Below, piece after piece: positions 13,601-25,290 of a DNA stretch of 64,000 nt (the first letter of the stretch is position 1; every line of letters starts with the position of its first letter). This stretch comes from Chondrosia reniformis (lineage: Eukaryota > Porifera > Demospongiae > Chondrillida > Chondrillidae). Both the position numbers and the translations under genes were made by a program. The notes under the pieces are model-generated. The model saw only the letters and a list, made by a program, of their open reading frames with translations. It was not told the origin of the DNA and made no database searches. Location of the stretch: assembly GCA_947172415.1 (NCBI GenBank), contig OX359200.1:7014001-7078000 (forward strand). The letters run 5' to 3'.

Positions 13601-16600
13601 ACTCCAAGAGCTTCACTGCCGCTCTGTAAAGGTCTAAGGAGGAGCGATAGTTCTGTTGCTTCATCTGTCAGAGGAGAAGCAGACATTTCATTACAATCCA
13701 TAAGAGTAGATGTCATGTCAATTACACAAGAAGTTATAACACTCCAACTAAAGCCTTATATGGTAGCTGAATATCAAGTGGCACACCATGCACTCATATA
13801 AGCTTGTTTGTGCACTTGGATTTCAGGTATGATTTCAAAATGGACAAAGAAACCAGACAGTTACAAAATAAGGATTCCTTCTATCTGTGTCAAAGTTATT
13901 TATTTTGGTGTGGGATGGTACACAAATAATATTGCTATAAAATAGTTTTAAATCTAATATTGATGTGAAGTCATTTTTGATGACATCACTGACCTTTAAG
14001 CACATGATTGATAAACACTTTCTGCTATAGTCAGTGCAGAGGGGGATCATTATATAGGAGATTATTTAACACATTACAGAACCAGACAACTGACAGCTTA
14101 CATCATTTGCACTCATCCAAGAGGCCTTTGAGATGATCACATTGTACTTGGTCCTCAAAGCAGGGACAGAAACTTGTGCCGCATTCACATACCCACTCCC
14201 AGTTGACTCAAACTGAAATGGGATACAGGATGGAAAATTTCCTTTAGACTCGATAAATAATAAAGGTTGGGTCTGGGGAGGGAGTGGATGGAATAAGAGT
14301 GGGTGTGGCAGGTGAGGTTGGGGGCAGCAGTGGGTGTGGCAGGTGAGGTTGGGGGCAGCAGTGGGTGTGGCAGGTGAGGGTGTGGCAGCAGTGGGTGTGG
14401 CAGGTGAGGTTGGGGGCAGCAGTGGGTGTGGCAGGTGAGGGTGTGGCAGCAGTGGGTGTGGCAGGTGAGGGTGTGGCAGCAGTGGGTGTGGCAGGTGAGG
14501 TTGGGGGCAGCAGTGGGTGTGGCAGGTGAGGGTGTGGCAGCAGTGGGTGTGGCAGGTGAGGTTGGGGGCAGCAGTGGGTGTGGCAGGTGAGGTTGGGGGC
14601 AGCAGTGGCAAGACTTATGTACCTTTCCACTATACATGTCCACTTGGTCCAATGGCACCAGTTCATAGAGGCGACCCACACACTGTATAATGTCTTTGGC
14701 TGTCTTAGCTAGTAGCAACTCCTTCTCAGCTTTGACAAGATTCATTGTCTGTCCTTCAGTGGAGGCCTTATAGTGGCTGGTGCCCAGAGCCAGCAGAGCA
14801 TCCACTGTGGCGGCAGAGTGGGGCAGGGTATCTAGGATACCGGTGGGTGGACGAGGGGGCTCCTGGAGAGTGAATAGGGAGAGAGTTCAGGGAGCTACTA
14901 GTAACAGACATAATATGATGCAAGATGTTGCATGTATTATGCAATCTGAAATATTTTCCATTCCTCAGTCAATTATCATATGACTGAACAGAAGGTCAAT
15001 AACAATACTATGTCTTTTGAATACTACAAACACGTACCTTAGTAAGTCTTTTGAATACTACAAACACGTACCTTAGTAAGTCTTTTGAATACTACAAACA
15101 CCTTAGTAAGTCTTTTGAATACTACAAATACCTTAGTAAGTCTTTTGAATACTACAAATACCTTAGTAAGTCTTTTGAATACTACAAATACCTTAGTAAG
15201 TATTTTAATACTACAAACACCTTAGTAAGTATTTTTAATACTACAAACACCTTAGTAAGTCTTTTGAATACTACAAATACCTTAGTAAGTATTTTAATAC
15301 TACAAACACCTTAGTAAGTATTTTTAATACTACAAACACCTTAGTAAGTCTTTTGAATACTACAAATACCTTAGTAAGTCTTTTGAATACTACAAATACC
15401 TTTTTGAACAGTACAAACATTGGCTATTTCACAGTGAGACCAGAATGTAGTTTTTACCTTATTAGGGAAATCTGACAGTTCAAAAGAATCGACTAGTTTC
15501 TGAGCCAGATCAACATGGTCCTGTACTAGACTTAATGCTATACATCTACACAAGTACCAAATAACACAGTTTGAGGATAAACAGATAGAAGACTCTCTAA
15601 TAAACAGATAGGCTATATAAAACAATTAGGTTACCATAACAATGTGGCCGCCAGCATGGTAACCATGGAAATCTATAGAAGCCCTAAGGAGGGGGTCCTG
15701 CATACCTTATAAGGTACTGAACAGATTGGAATTGTGTGCTACTCAAGGAATCACTATCTTCAATCATATTATTCCATTTCAGGATTATCTACATGAAATA
15801 CACATATTGATTATACATATAAATACACATAATGACCTGCTAGGGAGTTCAACAGTATATTGGTACAACAGCAGTGACAACTATTTCACATCACATTCCT
15901 TGTAGGTGTCCCCCACCCCGGGGTTAGGGGATGTCCCTTTAGGTGTCCCCCACCCCGGGGTTAGGGGATGTCCCTTTAGGTGTCCCCCACCCCGGGGTTA
16001 GGGGATGTCCCTTTAGGTGTCCCCCACCCCGGGGTTAGGGGATGTCCCTTTAGGTGTTCCCCACCCCGGGGTTAGGGGATGTCCCTTTAGGTGTCCCCCA
16101 CCCCGGGGTTAGGGGATGTCCCTTTAGGTGTTCCCCACCCCGGGGTTAGGGGATGTCCCTTTAGGTGTCCCCCACCCCGGGGTTAGGGGATACATTCATA
16201 TCGTCACAGCAGCATGGAATATCAATTCACAAGTAATACACTTTCCATGTGATTGATAGCTACGAGTGCTTAGACTTACATTAACAGCAACTTGACAGCT
16301 CTTCTGACCATCTCTACACACCTCCTGCCACACCCAATAAGAGGGCGTGGCCTCCAAAACATTGTACAGCAACACACAAGTACGAAGAGCTGCTGTACAT
16401 TCCTCAACATCAGTCTCATCAAAGAGAGAGTCACTCATTTTGGCTTGCTTGGAAGGCGGAGATGTAGGATTCCCTTCACAGGACAGTTCATTAATGAAAG
16501 TTAAAATTTTCCCCCTAAACCACTCAGGAATTGTACCAAAGACGGCATCTCCTAGCAACACCATTACAAGCTCCTACATAGAAGGCACAGTAAACAGTAA

Positions 16601-19600
16601 AGATGCAATATAATAGCAGATGATCTAGGCCTAAAAGAATGCATGCTCAGGCTGATATCATGCCAAATAAGCTCAATATAAATTTCACATTCTTTGCCTT
16701 ATCTTATATCTACTGTAATTATTTAGGAAGCCTTGCATGTGATGTAAATTTTAGTATATATATAAGACAAAGCAGGTGAGAGGAGCCCAGCTGTGTTGTC
16801 TACTGACTGTTGTACTATAAACTGGACAATCTTGAAGAAGTAGAGAATTTAAAGGCAAAGAAGGCATTCAGGAACAGTTCAAGTGAGACTTACTAACAGT
16901 TATCTAAAATTAGAAGGAATTATTATCAAATAATGCATTGACAAATTATATATCTACTTTTATAGATAAGGATGGAACCACAACCATTGATTGCTCAGCA
17001 GCACTCATATAGTGACAACAGCAAAGCAGAGCTAGTAATAAGCCACCACAAACCAGCGCCATCCAACCAATCCGATGCGGGCAATGATGAACTAGTCATT
17101 GGCATCAGGCAAATGTACGTCAGAAAGATCTTAAACAGTGATGGCAACTGGATGGTGCTTGGTGACTTTACAACAAGTGATAGAGGTAATTGGGCTGGGC
17201 GTGGCAGAGAAAGCACTTCAGAAGAGCTTATCAGTTTGCTGGACGCTAGAGAATCCGAGTACATATCTGAAACCTCCTTCAAAGGACAAAACAACCTTAA
17301 ACAAGAACACTTCAGTGCTGATTCAAGTCCGATCATCAGTCAATCAGAGAAGAATTCCACAGAAATAACTTCATCTTGTCAATCCAGATTACCACTCTCC
17401 CCCAGCACCTCTTACAGGGAGAGGTCACAAGACTGTTGCCATGGTGATTTAAAAGAATTGACAATGGTGTCTATAATACCAGAAGACAACGAAGAAGTGG
17501 TCGAATGTATAACTATTGACACACCCCGAACTTTTTCATATGCTGGCCATTCCTGAAATGGTCAACTCCTTAATTAATGTACCTCTGCACACGTTAACTT
17601 GTAACTGATGATTCAATGTAATAGATTGTGTGTTTAAACAAAGAATAAGTCACAGAAAAAAATCAGATATAGCTGACTTTTTATAAGCCTTAATAATCTA
17701 ATTTATAGTCATGTTTCATAGCCTCTATATATATCAGGCATGTGGGTGTGACCAGAGAGGTGTGTCAGTTCTGAGGGGTGTGATCAGAGAGGTGTGTCAG
17801 TTCTGAGGGGTGTGACCTGAGAGGTGTGTCAGTTCTGAGGGGTGTGACCTGAGAGGTGTGTCAGTTCTGAGGGGTGTGATCAGAGAGGTGTGTCAGTTCT
17901 GAGGGGTGTGATCAGAGAGGTGTGTCAGTTCTGAGGGGTGTGACCTGAGAGGTGTGTCAGTTCTGAGGGGTGTGATCAGAGAGGTGTGTCAGTTCTGAGG
18001 GGTGTGACCTGAGAGGTGTGTCAGTTCTGAGGGGTGTGACCTGAGAGGTGTGTCAGTTCTGAGGGATATAACTTTGTACTAACAGCTCTCAAGTATCTGG
18101 TCAGCTAAAAGTCTTACTTGATAGCACTTCTCTGCCAAAGCCTTTTCAGTGATCAGTAGTGGAGATTCCTCTTCTTGGACCATGGACTGACAGGCAGCTA
18201 TCAATCCCTCCATGTCGTCCTCTGAGAACATCAGTGCTGTAGATTCACTTGACATATTCTACACAATATTTAAGCAAACCACAACCATTTTAATAAACCA
18301 AATCAATAAAATTAAGAGGTATATATTGCACGGCTCTAGAATATCAATGATGCACAAATCTACAGCTATTGGCAGTGAACCATTATATTATGAGAAGACA
18401 CAGAGAGAGAAGACCTAAAGGTGCTATGGACCATATCTAGGGCCTATGCGTGAACAAACCTGACATTTCTGTAATATGTTCAAGGCAGTCTCATATTCCT
18501 CGTCCTTAAAGTGAGCCCTTGCCAGATCATATAACACCTACAAGTGATGCATACACACGTGATAACACTGCTTTTGGAGAGAGGGAAAGAAAGGTGAAGC
18601 TATTGAATACATCCTCCCTCATATCCTAGTAATTCCATAGATTAACATTAAAATACTGTCAATCAGTTTTCATAAAGTCCCTCTAAGAAGCAGAACACAG
18701 CGTTAGAGAGGCCAACTATGATTATCTACTGACACATCCTTATTGAATTTCATTGTTCTTGTTTAACTTCTCATTACATTGTATGAACACTCTCTAAGAT
18801 GGTCACTTGATTAAACTGGACATTTTAACTGTGTCCCATCACTACATGTTTTAATATGCTGCAGAGCACTTATAATCTCGCTAAAACAGAGAGATAAATT
18901 AGTTTCTCCCATCAAAGTCTCACTTGTTTTATGTTAATTTTCCCTTCACAGCTACAAAGGTCAGGAGGAAGGTCTTCATGTGGCGAGGTGAAAGGAAGGG
19001 ATAGCTCCTCTGAAGAAGAACAGAACTCCTTCAGAGCTGTTTTAGCAGCTGGTACACCCTTAAACACCTGTACAAGAGAGGGTTGGAGTTAAGGTAAAAG
19101 CATCTAGTAGGTGGGGCTGAGGAGGAGGAGTAGGAAAATATCCCCATTAATATGTCTTCCATTGATAATGCCTCAAAATAAATTTTATTTTATTCTAAAA
19201 AACAAGTCAGTAATGACAGAACTAGGGTTTCCCTAAACTGTACCACTTATGGGCTATGGTATCCTAGCAACTGTCTGTATTGACACACAGCATAACAGTC
19301 TGCATAGTTTGTAAACAAAAGTTGGGTGTTATATATGTGTAAGGCATTTCATTGGTGGATTGGTATCCTAGCAACAGGTGAGGTAAGTAGACTCCACTGA
19401 AGGCAGTCATTACGGTGCAACATACACTTACAAGGAGTGCAATCTTAGAGGGTGGCGAACAAATAAGGCTATCACTGCAGGAAGGAACAAGATAACACCT
19501 AACAGAATGTTTATGAGAATTTCAAGCCAGTAAAATTACCTTGTCTTTGATGACTTCACTGGCAAGTCACACTTCCAATAGTATCTTAAAAACCTGCAAA

Positions 19601-21271
19601 AATAGACACACCTCTCAGGTCACACTCCTCAGAACTGACACACCTCTCTGGTCACACCACACACCTCTCAGGTCACACCCCTCAGAACTGACACACCTCT
19701 CTGGTCACGTCCCTCAGAACTGACACACCTCTCAGGTCACACCCCTCAGAACTGACACACCTCTCTGGTCACGTCCCTCAGAACTGACACACCTCTCAGG
19801 TCACACCCCTCAGAACTGACACACCTCTCTGGTCACACCCCTCAGAACTGACACACCTCTCAGGTCACACCCCTCAGAACTGACACACCTCTCTGGTCAC
19901 GTCCCTCAGAACTGACACACCTCTCAGGTCACACCCCTCAGAACTGACTTCTGACACCAGGCAGACTCACCACTGATGGTACAGACACAAGGCCCCTCTA
20001 CTAGAGTCCATTCTCTTGAGCACACAAAACAGTGAATACTGCACAGCCGGTAACAATCTGAAGTGAGAAATACAACTTCTTTTTAATCATCACCACATGT
20101 CTTTGGATCCTAAAAGAGTACACCACCTGCAAACTAGTCACTAACACTCTGTACTCGCTCCATATTTATGGGATAAAATGTTGTAAGTTATAAATGTAAA
20201 GATCCACTTGCATATTATCTGACTTCTGTGATTTATGTACTTAGATACGTACGTACGTATGTACGTTATAGTTAGTATACTTGTTTGTGTTTATAAATAC
20301 TTAGTTTATACAAGTTAAGGCACATACATACACTCATGAAATTCAAGAAAGTAAAATTGTAACAATATCACTCCAATTTGGTGTTATTTGATTCTATATA
20401 GGCCAGTAGGAGTCGATAATAAACAATTAGAGGTGACAACTAAATGGTATATCACATTCAATTGCAGCTAACACTGACCCATTCTCAATGGTGTGTAGAT
20501 CCCAGTCAATACTGGATGCTATCAGAAGAGCGTGCTGCAGCATTAGGGTTGTCTTCTCAGATAGAAGTTCATTATAGTCGTTAGCTTCATGTACGCAACT
20601 CTGAAAATAACAATATATTGTGTGTATGAGCTTGTGGAGGAGGGTGGAGGAGTGGAGTTGGGAGGGAGACTGAGGAGGTGGAGTGGAGGAGGGTGGAGGA
20701 GTGGAGTTGGGAGGAAGACTGAGGAGGTGGAAGTGGAGGAGGGTGGAGGAGTGGAGTTGGGAGGAAGACTGAGGAGGTGGAAGTGGAGGAGGGTGGAGGA
20801 GTGGAGTTGGGAGGGAGACTGAGGAGGTGGAAGTGGAGGAGAATTGGAGAGTGAAGCGACTTTTTAACAATCAAATTATAGAAATTACTTAATTGTTTCT
20901 ATACGTAAACAACTCTATATTGCGAAGGTAAAGATTTTGTAACAATAATACCTTTCGTGTTTCTAATTAAACTGCTTACCCCTCCTTCAACCGCTTCGCC
21001 TTTGTCTAGGAAGGTTGTTATCAACTGAACTGCCGTAGGCTCTCCTAAAATATATCAGAACAAAAACTACTACTGCATACATCATATAACAGCACAGCAT
21101 CCAGCACATGGGCACTTTCAACAAACTGTCCGGGTGTTCCTTGATGACTTGAAGGTGTTTGTGTAGTTTCTTTGGGTCTAAAACCAGCTCGTACCAAGAG
21201 ACGGGAAACTCCCTATCTCTCCAGCGGACAATTTTTGGATACACTTCACCTGTCAGCTCCATCTCCGCCAT
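10650..21271 (-). CDS. INTS8: Integrator complex subunit 8
   Basis: Subunit of the nuclear Integrator complex that cleaves snRNA and attenuates RNA polymerase II transcripts; INTS8 helps recruit PP2A. About 22 exons. The start at 21271 gives MAEMELTGEVYPKIVRW and WYELVLDPKKLHKHL, matching the N-terminal W[FY]E[FL]L..E..L.KHL of the family. Next comes EPTAVQLITTFLDKG, then SIDWDLHTIENG. Central exons include QKLVDSFELSDFPNK (15545-15464), MDALLALGTSHYK (14863-14620) and FPRLAIALATLEKEEPMRK (13300-12977). The C-terminal half matches position by position: RDLFEAVLSVFTSDNN, AFEVFIDNLWEEKALS, VEICCDFTSHWPTAIG, HPHKGEWIVAKGDLLYG and NFGVALKLYLEALSL. The last supported exon (about 10700-10650) reads PVDYERVFLLISDTTK; the human protein continues, so a terminal exon is probably missed. 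Introns hold eight minisatellites and a nested + strand gene. Confidence 0.9.
11581..11700 (+). repeat. Dispersed repeat family C, copy 1
   Basis: Shares 'gacagaagcttccttttaaa', 'tgtctaaa/ttagacaatctaagg', 'tccctaattcttcatg' and 'ttggactaaacgattt' with the inverse of 54561-54674. It lies in an INTS8 intron. Identity unknown. Confidence 0.7.
12691..12977 (-). repeat. 20/21-bp minisatellite carrying 5' splice sites
   Basis: About 14 units of 20-21 bp in an INTS8 intron directly downstream of the exon ending at 12977. On the sense strand each unit contains CTG|GTAAGAG, identical to the authentic donor at the exon edge; one unit is degenerate. The 21-bp unit encodes KRPLWAG in frame with the exon, so the exon reads on into the array for several units. 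The exon's last 21 nt resembles the unit, suggesting the array grew from the exon-intron junction. Confidence 0.95.
14297..14606 (-). repeat. ~30-bp GC-rich minisatellite in INTS8
   Basis: Two alternating unit types share 'gtgggtgtggcaggtgagg' and differ in the following 'ttgggggcagca' or 'gtgtggcagca'; about ten units. The array begins about 16 nt past the donor of the exon ending at VDMYSGK. Its long His/Pro/Thr frames are repeat artefacts. Confidence 0.95.
15014..15402 (+). repeat. ~30-bp AT-rich minisatellite in INTS8
   Basis: About 13 copies of a ~30-bp unit containing 'ccttagtaagtcttttgaat' and 'actacaaa', with slow divergence along the array. Intronic, between the INTS8 exons at 15545-15464 and 14863-14620. 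Confidence 0.95.
15903..16190 (+). repeat. 37-bp GC-rich minisatellite in INTS8
   Basis: About eight nearly identical 37-bp units built around 'caccccggggttagggga', which includes a CCCCGGGG palindrome. It is far more GC-rich than its surroundings. Intronic. Confidence 0.95.
16752..16889 (+). promoter_or_regulatory. Possible promoter and 5' UTR exon of nested gene
   Basis: 'tatatatataaga' at about 16755-16766 could be a TATA element. About 30 bp on begins a GC-richer stretch (about 16785-16889) that ends at a donor-like caa|gtgagac, and an acceptor 'cttttatag' lies 5 bp before the ATG at 16972. Inferred from spacing and consensus only. Confidence 0.4.
16972..17556 (+). CDS. Orphan 194-residue protein nested in INTS8 intron
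   Basis: An uninterrupted + strand frame from ATG to TGA, inside the INTS8 intron between the exons at 18.1-18.25 kb and 16.56 kb. The product is hydrophilic and Ser/Glu/Asp-rich. A more ordered stretch, ELVIGIRQMYVRKILNSDG then NWMVLGDFTTSDRGNW, is followed by EELISLLDARESEYIS; no signal peptide or membrane segment is seen. Codon use looks like neighbouring coding exons, not repeat-derived. I do not recognise a family. An upstream donor and an acceptor 5 bp before the ATG support a two-exon transcript. It could be a lineage-specific gene, or a retroposed or domesticated fragment. Confidence 0.55.
   Translation: MEPQPLIAQQHSYSDNSKAELVISHHKPAPSNQSDAGNDELVIGIRQMYVRKILNSDGNWMVLGDFTTSDRGNWAGRGRESTSEELISLLDARESEYISETSFKGQNNLKQEHFSADSSPIISQSEKNSTEITSSCQSRLPLSPSTSYRERSQDCCHGDLKELTMVSIIPEDNEEVVECITIDTPRTFSYAGHS
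17749..18064 (+). repeat. 32-bp minisatellite, left arm of inverted pair
   Basis: About ten copies of a 32-bp unit containing 'gaggtgtgtcagttctgagg' and 'ggtgtgatcaga' or 'ggtgtgacctga'. The array at 19597-19949 is the same sequence in reverse complement. It starts about 50 bp past the donor of the INTS8 exon ending near 18117. Confidence 0.95.
19597..19949 (-). repeat. 32-bp minisatellite, right arm of inverted pair
   Basis: About eleven copies of 'aggtcacacccctcagaact' followed by 'gacacacctctc', the reverse complement of the 17749-18064 unit. It begins within about 20 bp of the donor of the INTS8 exon at about 20063-19972. Confidence 0.95.
20634..20842 (+). repeat. ~43-bp purine-rich minisatellite in INTS8
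   Basis: About five copies of a unit with 'gaggagtggagttgggag' and 'gactgaggaggtgga'. Located in the intron just upstream of the INTS8 exon encoding SIDWDLHTIENG. The Ser/Pro/Leu frames across it are artefacts. Confidence 0.95.
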
Positions 21272-21518
21272 TTTGGCATATTACGCAAGATATATCTTAG
21301 CCAAGAAACACAAGTGTTCTGTTGTAGAAGCCCGAGGACGTTTCAGATTAACAATGCAAGCATTGATATGGCCAAATATGGCTTACAAAAATCCAGCATA
21401 CATATGTACTTTATTGAGGCTACATCAGCTGATTAATCATTGGTTGTTATAATGTAAGTAGTCTATGTGGTAAATGTGCCGACACTCAACCAAATGTTTC
21501 AATCATGTTGGTGCTGCA

Positions 21519-24500
21519 TTACTCCTTAATATACTTGTTCTGGAGTTCAGGATACAATCTCATTCCTTCCTGTAGAGGAGCTCCCAAAATGGCTGCCCGA
21601 AGAGAGGTCTGTCTGTCCTCTACACTCCATTCAGCTAATGTCTGCTGATCAAGACTCTTCAGAAGCTTGTAGATGTCAGGGAAGGCCTTCCTTTCATGGA
21701 GCTCAGGATTCCTGTATAGTATATATATGTATGCACAGTATATATCCATAGCATAACTACATGGAGCTATGATACCATACCTAGATTGTATCATGCAAAA
21801 GTGAAACTTCTTATATTTCATCAGCCTGCAGAATGACTCACCAAGTGTCTACCATGACCTCGTAAATCTTCCTTGGACATCCAGGTGGAGGAGGCTGACA
21901 GTAGCCAGTTTTGAAGGCTTGAACAACCTACAAATCAAAATTAGCAAACACACTTCGGGAATATCATCCTATATAAATACCTGTTGAATTGTCAGTTCTT
22001 CAAAAGGTTTGTGTCCGAGTGACCATATCTCAAACATCACCATTCCAAAGCTCCACACATCACTCTTTGTAGTGTACTTATGATACAAGATGGCCTCTGG
22101 AGCTGTCCATTTGATTGGAATGAGACCTCCCTTGGGAGTGTAGTAGTAGTCCTTATCCATGTCATGTGACATACCGAAATCAGCAATCTGACATTGGAAG
22201 TTGAAATTGAATTTGAAAATACAATTATTCACATGCCTTTATTTAACCTTGCAGTTCCAATTTCCATCAAGTAGTACATTCCTTGCTGCCAAGTCTCTGT
22301 GAATGAATTTCTTCTGTGACATATATGACATTGCATCACAAATCTGAAGACAAAACTTAAAGAGTCGACCAGTCATCTTCTGTTGATTTGTCTTCTTAAT
22401 ACTGAGAGTAAGGAGTCACGTACGTACTGATGTGTACATAAGCCAAGTTGTGTTAGTAACCTACTTTGGAGGGAGACTCAAAAGATGGCTTCTAAGATCT
22501 CCATTGACTATCAGTTCCATGACAATCCTTATCTATTGTAATAATACAGAACATTTATACATATATATATTAATTATTATTATTATTATTAATTTTATAT
22601 ATATATATTATATTAACTTGTACTGTATATACAGTACAAGTTACAATGTACTAAGGTAATCTAATATAAATAATCTAATATAATTAAATAATTCATATGG
22701 CTCCAAGAAAGGACCTAGAAACAAAATGGGCATATCATCATAAAGTTTAGGGTATAAAACTCATTTTAAATTAAGGGATTTTATATTTAGGTCTCCGTTT
22801 GGTAGAAAACGGAGTACAAAGTCTGCATATAAAATGCCATAGGACTATAGAAAAGCTATAATATATATATATATATACCTATAATATATAGATAGCTAGC
22901 AAAGCTATTTGATGAAAAAGATATAATCGCTTACATCATTATCCTCTTCATTCTCCATGGCTATTCCAATCAGTCTGATCACATTTGGATGACTAAACTG
23001 CCCCATGATGGCTGCCTCCTTCAGTAGTTTACTCTTCTCCTCTTCACCAGCACCCTCTCTCAATGCCTTGACTGCTACCTCCTCTCCATTCTTCACTTTA
23101 CCTTTCATCACTAAACCAAACTCTCCTTCTCCCAGTCGACTGGAAAGTGAAATGTCATTCTTCTTGATCATGGGGTACCTCTTTTGGTTAATCTGAAGGT
23201 AAATGGCATCTGATCTATCTTCAGGCTCCCAATAGTCATTATCTATCACTGCATAGCTTCCCACAGTGACCTACAGTATAAATGTGTATATATATGCGTG
23301 TGTGCGTGTGTGTGTAGGAAGGATATATAGTGAAGAATATTTATAGTGAATCCCTGTTTATATGTGCATACACAGCTGTGCATACCATGCCTAGATTGTA
23401 TTATAAATCATCATTTCATCAAACTCACATTATGTAATACAGCAGATTGATTATTTAGTGCTTTCTACACTCGTGCATATATGAAAAGTGAAATAAATTT
23501 GGTATTATACACACATACGTATGTATACGACCACAATTGAATGATATGAGTGTTTGTTACATTCATGCCTCAGCAACATGTGAATGTTATACAGTGATTT
23601 CACAAATTGAACATTTTATATATACTGTATGCATGCAAGTACTCACCAGTGAGAAATGTGACTGTGAAACTGATGCCAAAGCAGCTACAATTTAAAAGGG
23701 TCATCATGATATAGTTACACTTGATTGTGTTATGAATGTGTAATACCGTAATAATTTTCGTGGGAAATTTTTCGTGTTAAAATATTTTCATGGTTTGGGG
23801 GCAAAATATTTTAACGAAAATTCCCCGAATTAACGGTATATACGTAAATAAGTATACTCTCTATTATCTCATCCTACATGCACATACGTACGTATATATA
23901 TACATAAACATGATATATTCTATATATATGTATTGATTGTCAAAACTTGCTCTCTTTTCCTTTTAATTTTATTCTGACAAAAAATGCACAACCAATCCAG
24001 ACTGCCCCACAGATTATGAATGTCTCCAAAGCAACAACAGTTGACAGTATAATTACAGTAACAGTCTCTATATCCTGATTTGCTGAAGAGTTTGTTGAAC
24101 AATTGAACAACATTTCTGCTCCTGTAATATGTTTATCAGTACACACAAAGTTTAAGGCAAACCATATATATACAGAAGTGAAATACTGAAATTTAAATGA
24201 CTTAACCTTACAAATCACTTCTGTGTTTGGGTGCACCATGATATATAAAATAAAAGCTGAATTAAGTATATATAGGGGTATGCATCCATCTATAGATATA
24301 TGCATATGTATTGCTCCTCACATTATTAATACCACTATTACTGTATATAGGAAGTGGTATCTAAAAATGCTGCAACATGTGATACTTTATGTATGTATAC
24401 TGTATATTATGGGACATGTCATCACCCTCTGTCTTACCTGAACTGTCTTCACCCTTTCCATTGCCCGAACCGTCTCCATCACCCTCTGTCTTACCTGAAC

Positions 24501-24710
24501 TGTCTTCACCCTTTCCATTGCCCGAACCGTCTCCATCACCATCAAACATCAAAGTGTTGTTGATTGCTCAAAATATTTTTATCATAATTATCATAAAGGG
24601 TACCCATTGCATATACTTTACTCACCTTTTGCACTGACAAATGTAATGTTGAAAAGACTAAAGAACACAATGAAAATGAGCATTCGAAGGAGAGATATTT
24701 GTATAGCCAT
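21519..24710 (-). CDS. Receptor tyrosine kinase with minimal ectodomain (copy 1)
   Basis: Exon 1 (24710-24626) gives a signal peptide, MAIQISLLRMLIFIVFFSLF. A Gly/Asp/Ser-rich linker (about 24544-24436) follows, then a membrane exon (about 24123-23945) with TVIILSTVVALETFIICG. A small exon near 23689-23648 precedes the juxtamembrane and N-lobe exon (23275-22935): GEGEFGLV glycine loop, VAVKAL lysine. Later exons carry IVMELIVNGDLRSHLL, FIHRDLAARN, IADFGMS, PIKWTAPEAILY and SDVWSFGMVMFEIWS; stop at 21519-21521. All catalytic residues are present, so it is probably an active tyrosine kinase. The extracellular part is only a short linker plus a few residues, with no ligand-binding domain. The kinase is nearly identical to the copy at 39883-43361. 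Vertebrate orthology is not clear; sponge-type RTKs are the nearest guess. Confidence 0.85.
24313..24418 (-). repeat. ~105-bp duplication, copy 1
   Basis: Matches 25036-25137 almost base for base ('taataccactattactgtat', 'aaaatgctgcaacatgtgat'). This copy is in the first kinase gene, just 3' of the linker exon pair; the other lies upstream of the gene, a local duplication in direct orientation. Confidence 0.85.
24436..24544 (-). repeat. 54-bp tandem duplication of a linker micro-exon
   Basis: Two nearly identical 54-bp units. On the sense strand each has GGAG| as possible acceptor, coding DGSGNGKGEDSS, and a |GTAAGAC donor. The two could be read as one exon (linker repeated) or two alternative micro-exons of 36 nt. 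Confidence 0.75.
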
Positions 24711-25290
24711 CTTTGTACGCAACTTTTTATTATATAACCACTTCACAGTTAGTAGCATATACTTATATATAGGCTATTAAAAACGCTTGGTCAATAGTGT
24801 GTTTACATTTATAAGTACAGTCACATGGCCAATGCCATATTTGGCAGTTATATAATACAATGCAAAATGGAATTTTTGTCAACGTCTCCATAGCAATCAA
24901 TATATGTTATTGCAAAACGTAGTCACTGTGAAAGCCTCTGCATGCATGCATGGTTGCTGATATCATTTAAGTGATTTCAGCCCCAAGACCACAATACTCA
25001 TGTTTACATGACAGAGCTAATTTTCCTTTTATTTGCTCCTCACAGATTATTATTAATACCACTATTACTGTATATAGGAAGTAGTATCTAAAAATGCTGC
25101 AACATGTGATACTTTATGTATGTATATTATGGTACATGAAATTGACAGCATAAAATTGATCGCAAGTGTACCTTTATAATCACCCTTCATGCATACTTCA
25201 AATTTACTTCTCGACTCATTTTCTATGAACATACACATTTACATAACATGAATACTGACTGACAAGTTTACTATACTGTACAGACACAAA
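24711..25290. other. Intergenic, kinase copy 1 to RECQL4
   Basis: About 580 bp with the upstream region of the kinase gene and the 3' flank of RECQL4. Contains the second copy (25036-25137) of the ~105-bp duplicated segment. No gene seen. Confidence 0.6.

Noticed and set aside
14066-14805. Overlapping His/Pro/Thr-rich frames on the minus strand
   Set aside because: All three frames stay open because the ~30-bp array lacks stops; only the upstream INTS8 exon (14863-14620) is real.
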